Source of the DNA: Paenibacillus sp. JJ-100
Lineage (GTDB): Bacteria; Bacillota; Bacilli; Paenibacillales; Paenibacillaceae
Length of the DNA: 64,000 nt
Assembly: GCF_948329825.1 (NCBI RefSeq)
Contig: NZ_CAOJCM010000002.1
Coordinates: 1,175,777-1,239,776 of the forward strand
Direction of reading: 5' to 3'
A model generated the notes under the pieces. That model saw only the letters and a program-made list of their open reading frames with translations. It searched no databases and was not told the DNA's origin. A program made the position numbers and the translations under genes. The first letter of the stretch is position 1. The number at the start of each line of letters is the position of its first letter. Below, one piece after another: positions 58,178 to 64,000 of this stretch.

Positions 58178-59434
58178 CTAGATCAGTTCCCGTCTTCTTT
58201 TCAGATACACATATAACACTACACCAGACGCTGCACAGATCACCGCACATAAACCAATGAATCCATACCCCGCTTGAAGTCCGCGCAGCAGACCGAGCTG
58301 AGTGGTGGCACCGTACATGTTTTTCACGCCTTCAATAATCCACCCGATCACATAGTTACCGATGACACTGCCGACTCCCATGAGCGTCACCGTGAACGTA
58401 ATCGCCGTGTCACTGCCGTTCGGATATCTGCGAGCGATAAATGCCATTACGGTTGGATAGATCATCGCAATTCCTGCACCCGATATCGCAAAGAAAATCG
58501 CCAGACTTTCTCCACCTGCAAGTGCCACAAAGGTACATACCGCCGAGAAAGCCGAGAACACGATCAACGAAAGTACGAATCCGATCCGATCCGTCAACGG
58601 CCCAAGCAACAAACGTCCGAGCGAGAATGTAAGGAAAAATGCTGACAATAAGCCAGAAGCTTTGACCGTGTCCCACGTGTAGGCTTTCTCCAGGAAGTTC
58701 ACGAGCCAGCCCCCAACCGCCAGTTCGGATACTACGCCAAAAGAAAGAATAAGCACCATCAGCCACAGGGCTGGATCACGTGTTAACGTCTTGAGCGAGG
58801 TTCGATCTTCATGCGGAAGATCATCCCCCGGAAATGTACTACGCAGTGCCGCAATGATCGGCAGCAGGCAGAGCGACAACATAACCAGGTACATACCGCG
58901 CCAGTCCAGTTGATATCCAAATACCGTGAGCGACATCACCCCTGTCGCCAGCAATGGCGCCACCGTTGAACTGAGTCCATAGAAGAAATGGGACAGGTTC
59001 ATCATCGTACCTGTATTTTTCACAAAAATCCGTGCCCCGAGAATCGCTAACGCAATCTCCAGCATCCCGTTACCGATGTACATGAAGAAGTAAGATGATG
59101 CAAAAAGCGGATAGGAATGAGACACATAAATAAACACACCTGAGAGGATCATGGATGCAAATGAAATGATGCTGACCGCCTTGATGCCCCATTTGCGGAC
59201 CAAGATAGCCGTGAACGAACAAGCGATCAGATATCCTAACGCGTTCAGGGACAATAACGTCCCGAGCTGTTTCTCGTCCAGATTGAAGTCAAACTGAATA
59301 CGTGGAATAGCCGGGCCTTTAATATTTTCCGATATACCAAATACAATAAATCCTAGAAAGATGGTTGCCAGCTGCATGGCGTACAGCTTGTTGAACTTTC
59401 GTTTGTTCCCTTGTGTACCTGCTTGCTGATTCAA
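58178..59434 (-). CDS. MFS transporter, sugar-type
   Basis: 418 aa from TTG 59434: GGAGG (59447-59443) is 8 nt upstream, while that same GGAGG lies inside the codons of the longer ATG version. Twelve hydrophobic helices; MFS motif-A-like segment LVRKWGIKAVSI and its repeat GPLTDRIGFVLS. It resembles FucP/YfkF-style and other sugar or glycoside transporters. Downstream of the ROK regulator on the same strand, so its expression may respond to a sugar. Confidence 0.86.
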   Translation of the reverse strand: MNQQAGTQGNKRKFNKLYAMQLATIFLGFIVFGISENIKGPAIPRIQFDFNLDEKQLGTLLSLNALGYLIACSFTAILVRKWGIKAVSIISFASMILSGVFIYVSHSYPLFASSYFFMYIGNGMLEIALAILGARIFVKNTGTMMNLSHFFYGLSSTVAPLLATGVMSLTVFGYQLDWRGMYLVMLSLCLLPIIAALRSTFPGDDLPHEDRTSLKTLTRDPALWLMVLILSFGVVSELAVGGWLVNFLEKAYTWDTVKASGLLSAFFLTFSLGRLLLGPLTDRIGFVLSLIVFSAFSAVCTFVALAGGESLAIFFAISGAGIAMIYPTVMAFIARRYPNGSDTAITFTVTLMGVGSVIGNYVIGWIIEGVKNMYGATTQLGLLRGLQAGYGFIGLCAVICAASGVVLYVYLKRRRELI

Positions 59435-59623
59435 AGTTAGTTCCTCCATTGTGTCTATATAAGTTGAAACAAGGGTCATTAACTCGAACACTCCGATGAC
59501 AGAAGAACCTTCCGATCGCTGTTATCCCCAGATTTTTTGAATTCCCTTCTGCAAAGGGAAAATCCGGTGATAAAGGCGACCACTCCGTTTCTCCAGGTTT
59601 TTTCTGTCCTCTCCGTTACCTGT

Positions 59624-59672
59624 TTAATGAAATAGTTCACTTATATAAAAGAGTTATTACAATTCATTAATC
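59624..59672. promoter_or_regulatory. Possible ROK operator / MFS promoter region
   Basis: TTAATGAA and TTCATTAA bound a 33-nt AT-rich stretch between the ROK gene and the MFS gene. ROK/NagC regulators bind long AT-rich palindromes, but the inner match here is poor. Confidence 0.3.
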
Positions 59673-59705
59673 CGATATGAGATCATCATTCTGATTAAAA
59701 GTCTT

Positions 59706-60743
59706 TTACCACTGCTTTTCAACCACCTGAATTCGGTAGGTCAGGCTTTCCAGTGTCACTGCTACCAGTCCGGTAACATATTCACGCCGGGTGTCACGGC
59801 AAATCATCAGTTCAGGCATATGCTCTTGTGGGATATGGCGGTCCAGACAGCCTTGTAACAGGTCATTCCGCATCGCGGGGTCCATCGTGTCGCCTGTGAC
59901 GACAATGGCCGCTGGGTTGATGATTGCAATGATGGAGACCAGCGTCTGGATGACGAGTTCCTGCAATCCTTCTTTCGTTTTCAACATACGCAGCTGCTCT
60001 TCCCGTGAGACGCCGAACGGTAGAAAGGAAACCTCGCCCCCAAATTTCGTATTCCCGGTGAGTGGCCGACCATCAATAATAAAGCCGGCTCCCGGATAAT
60101 GGTTTTCAGGGAACGTTACCACCGCAAAATTCTTCTCTTCCTCAAACTGCTGCTCATTGTACAGTCCATAAACCGTCAGATTCATATCGTTGCCGATTAC
60201 GACTTCAATGTCTTCATATTGCGCTTTGAGTCTTGGACCCAGTGGATGATGCATTAACTCTGGTACGTCACAAATGCCAATGACACCATTGTCTGCCACA
60301 CCCGGTATACCGATTCCAATCGCCTGCACATTGTGGTGTTGTTCGATCAGCTCAGCAATGAGTTCCTCCACTACCGTAACATTAATTTCATCCAAAATTA
60401 CAGTCTGTTCTTCTGCCATCTCTCCGTTCAGGTTGGCATATGTATGCGTAATCGAATGGATACCGCCTTCTGTACGAATAATCAGACATAGCACACTCGC
60501 GTATTCCGCATTAAACTGATACCGACTCGCCGGTCTGCCCCCACTCGACTCATCCGGGCCCAGATCGATAATCTCCCCCGTCTGGAGCAATTCGTTCAGA
60601 ATCGTGCCGCATGTTGCCACACTGAGTTTCGTCAGATTGGCTATGGATGCCTTCGTGCCTATACCCATGGATCGGAGTGTGTTTTTCACCAGTTCAACGT
60701 TAATGCGTTTGACCTGCTGGGTGTTGTAGGATGTGGGTAACAT
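59706..60743 (-). CDS. ROK-family transcriptional regulator (XylR/NagC-like)
   Basis: 345 aa. N-terminal winged HTH (NTLRSMGIGTKASIANLTKL, SVATCGTILNELLQTGEI) and a C-terminal ASKHA/ROK fold (AIGIGIPGVADNGVIGICDV, DMNLTVYGLYNEQQ, FIIDGRPLTGNTKFGGEVSF). The zinc motif (C-x-C-G-x-x-G-C) and the conserved His after GE are absent, so it is not a sugar kinase and differs from typical zinc-binding ROK repressors. GGAGGT lies about 13 nt before the ATG. It probably controls the downstream MFS gene. Confidence 0.88.
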   Translation of the reverse strand: MLPTSYNTQQVKRINVELVKNTLRSMGIGTKASIANLTKLSVATCGTILNELLQTGEIIDLGPDESSGGRPASRYQFNAEYASVLCLIIRTEGGIHSITHTYANLNGEMAEEQTVILDEINVTVVEELIAELIEQHHNVQAIGIGIPGVADNGVIGICDVPELMHHPLGPRLKAQYEDIEVVIGNDMNLTVYGLYNEQQFEEEKNFAVVTFPENHYPGAGFIIDGRPLTGNTKFGGEVSFLPFGVSREEQLRMLKTKEGLQELVIQTLVSIIAIINPAAIVVTGDTMDPAMRNDLLQGCLDRHIPQEHMPELMICRDTRREYVTGLVAVTLESLTYRIQVVEKQW

Positions 60744-61095
60744 CGTTGGTTGTGTACCTCCTTTCGTTTGGTTGTGTAAGAGAGATCGCGTATTCGAAAA
60801 AGTATTGGAAGGTAGTTTTTAAAAGTATTTTAATAATTGAAGTTTATGGGCAATTTATGGAAAAGTCAATGCTTATTACTAACGAGATTGAGCTATAAAA
60901 GAAAGAGAAAATAACTAAACAATATAACACTTAATATTATTAAACTCTGTTTAATGGTAATGATAGAAAAATTAGACCTACAATCACAAATGGTGTTACC
61001 TCTTTTCTATTAGAGTAAGCTTTAACACCATATTATATTTTACACAATTAGTACTAAATGATAGAATTTCGTTTAAATGTCAAGGAGGTGGTTTT

Positions 61096-61251
61096 ATGAG
61101 TTGGTTTTATTGGCCCGAATTTATCATTTTAACTATATGTCTTATCTCAATATTATTCGGAATTTATTATGTATCTCGTAAAATGCTAGGGCTCTCAAAA
61201 AGAGTTTCTAACTTAGAAAATAAAATCAATACAACAAAGAACAATGATTAG
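61096..61251 (+). CDS. 51-aa single-pass membrane protein
   Basis: AAGGAGGTG lies 6 nt upstream of ATG 61096. MSWFYWPEFIILTICLISIL provides one membrane span, followed by a charged helical tail (SRKMLGLSKRVSNLENKINT). This resembles small DUF4083-type membrane proteins. A hairpin ATTGTTT...AAACAAT (61255-61281) follows closely. Function unknown. Confidence 0.65.
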   Translation: MSWFYWPEFIILTICLISILFGIYYVSRKMLGLSKRVSNLENKINTTKNND

Positions 61252-62113
61252 TCCATTGTTTATTCCTAAAATAAAACAATCATCTGGGACGGACTTTTAG
61301 AAACACTTCTAAATTGTTGTTTTGTACCTCCTTTCGTTTGTATGTTGAAGAGGGAATGGATGAATAGATACAAGGACAGCATAAGATCATTAGGAATGAT
61401 CCTATGCTGTCCCTTTCTGTTTAAACCTTATGTAGACTGGCTCATGTGGTGGGCCAAGATGCTCTTTTCCAGCCTGAGTTCAAATAACTTGCGGTTCAAA
61501 TCCTGTTCCATGACGTCTAGGATGAGTTTGTTACATGTAACCAGTTAGTTGACGCAATCGTCTTCCTGTTTGATGAGTTATTAGATATACTCTTCCGACT
61601 GGACCACAACTATAAGGTTGGCAAATCTGCATTGTCGAAACATAATAATAACATCTGTATTATCATGATATTTATAATAGTGGGTCTTTCTCAATGGTTA
61701 AAGTCGCATAAAAATCACTTCGCCTAACTTCTTTAGAGGTATGTTTTTCTATCCAATAGGCTATCGGTGCATCTGAGGAAAACACAATAAATCACAGACA
61801 ATACAATACCTGTTACGTTTCAATTTCTCATAGCTGTTTTTCACCTCAAATGCACTTAAAAAATTCTCACACCAGAGGCGATGATCTCATTGATCCAAAC
61901 CCTTTGAATAGGAAAATAGGCGCAAAGACTACTTCAATTTAAAGTGATCTTTTTTGCACCAACTCTCTTCGTCCAGACACTCTTCCTTGTCTTACAAATA
62001 TTTTTACCCAAATTGATTAGGCAGAAGCGGAAATAGTGCACATTCACTCACCTATAAGAGCTTCTAGGTATATAACTATCCTAGGAAGTATAGAAGCGGA
62101 AGGGGTGACTTAA
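61252..62113. other. AT-rich decayed region with gene fragments
   Basis: About 860 bases without an intact gene. It holds GTACCTCCTTTCGTTTG (near 61324), a 17-bp copy of the ROK gene leader; a strong hairpin with 18-nt arms (61374-61412); a minus-strand open segment ending at 61428 (...LILDVMEQDLNRKLFELRLE...); a second minus-strand fragment at 61672-61860; and, before the metalloprotease, a hairpin (CTTCTAGG/CCTAGGAAG, 62063-62088) with AGAAGCGGAA repeated on both sides. Confidence 0.5.
61672..61860 (-). pseudogene. Frameshifted gene fragment, unknown family
   Basis: Two adjoining minus-strand frames read as protein only if joined across one frame change: AFEVKNSYEKLKRNRYCIVC... then DAPIAYWIEKHTSKEVRRSD...LTIEKDPLL-stop. 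No start codon or ribosome site. It looks like the end of a decayed gene; I cannot name the family. Confidence 0.3.
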
Positions 62114-63082
62114 TTGTACACTTGTAGAAAGTCTTATAATAAAACTAAAAAAGCACATAAAGAATGTAAATGCGCACCGTCAAATAATTACAAAACGATG
62201 CCTTGGTATCCTAAAAAATTGAGATATCATAATTGTAGTTCTACTCCTTTAAATTATTGCAAAAACATGCCTTGGTATCCAAAGAAATTAAAGTATTTTA
62301 ATCTCCCGAAATCTAAATGTCAATGTTCGCCTTCGGCAATGAACGGTATGGATACGGTCTTTAAACCGACACAAGAAGGCTACCCTCCTGAAGGTGCAAG
62401 TATCTTCTCCTTTATAGGGATAATGGCATACTACTTCCCTGGGGTATCCACCACTAAACCTGATGGAACAGATAGATTTCAGTCAGATGTATCGCGCGCT
62501 AGACAAATCTGGAACTTCCCCATTATTCCAACACGAGCCGTCCAACTCACGCAGCAACAAGCAGATGTCATCAACCTTCAGCAATCTGATTTAACTTGCA
62601 GTAGTGATTTCTTGGATAGACGTGCTCGACAATTGATGGCAAGCCGGAGAGTAAGCGACTCTACCCGCTTCTACAAAGATTTAATCACGGTATGGTATGT
62701 TCCCTTCAATACTTTTGAACGGAGTTCGACCGTTGGATGTGCATGGAGCAATGTAGGTGGTCCTGGTTCTGAATACCAACATATCATCGTAACTGAAAAT
62801 GCAAACAACTCTTCAAACTTAAGCTTGCTAGCACATGAACTGGGCCATATCTTTTTCGGTACGGTACCTGGGCAAGATAATAGTGACCCGACAGGTCCAG
62901 ACATTACTACACTAATTCAAAATGAGAATGGAACGACAACTACCATCACACCTTCACATAGTTTAGCTGAAGATAATGTAATGTATCCAACACCTAGGAA
63001 TAATACAGTTGTCGAACGTAGTCAAAGAGAGAAAATGGCTTCATCCAGACTGGTGCCGATCGATATCCTTATTCCTTCGTAA
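62114..63082 (+). CDS. Lys/Cys-rich HExxH metalloprotease-like protein
   Basis: 322 aa from TTG 62114 (GGAAGGGGTG ~7 nt upstream). The N-terminal ~75 residues are Lys/Cys/Tyr-rich and contain a near-exact repeat (Y.TMPWYPKKLRYHN and YCKNMPWYPKKLKYFN). The rest is a single domain with zinc motif HELGHIFFG and a later Met-turn-like NVMYPTP preceded by a His (PSHSLAED), suggesting a metzincin-like peptidase with unusual spacing of the third ligand. No signal peptide or membrane segment. The Lys/Cys-rich head resembles that of the collagen-like protein at the left edge; both could be spore-surface proteins (inference). Confidence 0.72.
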   Translation: MYTCRKSYNKTKKAHKECKCAPSNNYKTMPWYPKKLRYHNCSSTPLNYCKNMPWYPKKLKYFNLPKSKCQCSPSAMNGMDTVFKPTQEGYPPEGASIFSFIGIMAYYFPGVSTTKPDGTDRFQSDVSRARQIWNFPIIPTRAVQLTQQQADVINLQQSDLTCSSDFLDRRARQLMASRRVSDSTRFYKDLITVWYVPFNTFERSSTVGCAWSNVGGPGSEYQHIIVTENANNSSNLSLLAHELGHIFFGTVPGQDNSDPTGPDITTLIQNENGTTTTITPSHSLAEDNVMYPTPRNNTVVERSQREKMASSRLVPIDILIPS

Positions 63083-63442
63083 ACAACTAGAGGTAAAATC
63101 TTTGGAACATCGTGCCCCTTTCTGAAGGGTTCTCTCTATGCACCGGATTGAACATCTTAAAAATCACCAAAGTGATAAATCTGCTACCTCCATTATTTAT
63201 CCGGATCTATTGCTGTAGCTCCAATATAATGGGATCTTTCCAATAAACTTAAAAAAACAATAGATAGTTAAGCGGCCTTGGTCCTGAATTCATCAGGGCT
63301 GAGGCCGTTCATGTCCAACCTAAGACTGAGAACAATGTCAATCTGGCGTACGTTTTGAACCCCTGACGAGTCAAGTAAAATAAAGTTATGAGTTCATGAA
63401 CAATCATGACTTTAATACATTGAACCAGAGGAGACATATCCT
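63083..63442. other. Intergenic region with IS remnant
   Basis: 360 bases holding the transposase tail at 63268-63330 and an inverted repeat AAAGT..ATGA / TCAT.ACTTT (63383-63414) in the leader of the hydrolase gene. A weak promoter TTGAAC-15-TAAAAT lies near 63355-63381. Otherwise nothing supported. Confidence 0.5.
63268..63330 (-). pseudogene. C-terminal remnant of IS3-type transposase (OrfB)
   Basis: The minus strand reads ...VLSLRLDMNGLSPDEFRTKA then A-stop. The pattern (L)(G/N)GLSP(V/E)E(F/Y)RT.(A) followed directly by a stop is the usual C-terminus of IS3-family OrfB transposases. Only about 20 codons are recognisable and no inverted repeats are seen, so the element is degraded. Confidence 0.6.
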
Positions 63443-64000
63443 ATGAACAAAATAAAAAAAACAGGTTTGTGGCTTGGCGTTGCAACTCTGACACTATCAC
63501 TCATACTTCTTTTTTTTCCAACATGGACGCCAAAATAAAAGGCTCAAACAGTATTCATGTATTGGAACAAGTTGTAATCAACGGCACGAGCCATGAAGTC
63601 ATGATTAGAGGGGAGGATCTGGCAAACCCAGTGATCCTTTATGTACACGGTGGACCGGGAGTATCTGAACTTCCGTACGCCAAGAAGTACCAAAATTTAT
63701 TGGAATCTCAATTCACGGTTGTGAACTATGATCAGAGAGCAAGCGGCAAATCCTATCATTTTTTTGAGGACTATTCCAATCTTTCAGCGGACTTGCTGGT
63801 TGAGGATGCACTAGCCGTCACGGATTATATTACTAAACGTCTGGGGAAGAACAAGGTAATCTTGATTGGGCATTCCTACGGAACATACATAGGAACTCTT
63901 GCTGCACATCGGGCACCCGAAAAATATGAGGCCTACATTGGCATCGGACAGATGGCAGATACACAACAGAGCGAGACGGATGGATGGAATTACGTTATGG
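63443..64000 (+). pseudogene. Alpha/beta hydrolase (proline-iminopeptidase-like), frame-interrupted, 3' end outside window
   Basis: ATG 63443 (GAGGAGA upstream) encodes a 31-residue membrane anchor (MNKIKKTGLWLGVATLTLSL...FPTWTPK) that stops at TAA 63536. A -1 step at CCA-AAA-TAA restores the frame and gives ...WTPKIKGSNSIHVLEQ, the expected continuation in this family. The downstream frame then shows VILYVHGGPGVSE (oxyanion loop), VVNYDQRASGKSY and the nucleophile elbow LIGHSYGTYIG, running past 64000. So either one A is missing from an A-run (mutation or sequencing error) or a -1 frameshift is used. Independent initiation at ATG 63523 would lack a ribosome site and the anchor. Confidence 0.75.

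Noticed and set aside
61488..61510. GGTTCAAATCC, resembling a tRNA T-loop
   Set aside because: The T-stem cannot pair, and there is no acceptor, anticodon or D-arm around it.
63268..63300. Possible complete IS3 element
   Set aside because: Only the last ~20 codons of a transposase are recognisable; no OrfA, DDE motif or terminal inverted repeats are visible.

Overview
The window reads as chromosomal DNA of a Paenibacillus-like soil or plant-associated Firmicute. This is an inference from gene content: strong AAGGAGG-type ribosome sites with frequent TTG/GTG starts, SLH-type surface domains, many secreted CAZymes, meso-diaminopimelate dehydrogenase, a YoaJ-like expansin, LicT/CcpA-style control and SigD-like promoters. 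I see no rRNA, tRNA, CRISPR array or complete mobile element.

Layout. 0-4.3 kb: the 5' part of a collagen-like protein, a small membrane protein, and an SLH-type carboxylesterase with an antitermination leader. 4.3-9.5 kb: secreted alkaline phosphatase behind Pho-box-like repeats, a CBM22-GH10-CBM9-CBM9 xylanase, and a VOC protein. 9.6-15.8 kb: a possible acyltransferase, an ankyrin/DUF4274 protein, a methyl-accepting chemotaxis protein, a pectate lyase, an unknown protein and a PilZ protein. 16.0-24.1 kb: an aryl-beta-glucoside cluster, all on the minus strand: GH1, then SLH esterase-GH1, then licT, then a PTS EIIBCA. Each of the four transcription blocks has its own RAT/terminator switch. 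A fifth RAT (and a sixth, diverged one) precedes the distant carboxylesterase at 1448-3691, so one LicT regulon may join import, phospho-glucoside hydrolysis and two surface esterases.

24.2-40.3 kb is mostly housekeeping and accessory: a SUFU-like protein, a GAF-LuxR regulator, two lipoproteins, a maltose-type acetyltransferase, a HAD phosphatase, a cyclase, an expansin, a Kht-type K+/H+ efflux operon led by a 25-codon ORF overlapping a GreA-C-like gene, gdhA, a pentapeptide protein, ddh, a 49-aa membrane protein, exoA and a GNAT. 40.5-48.4 kb is a galactan/arabinogalactan locus: secreted GH43-CBM42 and GH30-CBM13, cytoplasmic GH35 beta-galactosidase, and a LacI regulator with matching operators. 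48.5-60.7 kb: phosphoesterase, Fe-S-type protein, dCache chemoreceptor, an amidohydrolase coupled to an 1103-aa GNAT/beta-rich fusion, DedA, MFS and a ROK regulator.

60.8-64.0 kb is AT-rich and decayed: a 51-aa membrane protein, coding debris, a Lys/Cys-rich HExxH metalloprotease with a TTG start, an IS3-type transposase tail, and an alpha/beta hydrolase whose N-terminal anchor is separated by a -1 frame change at an A-run.
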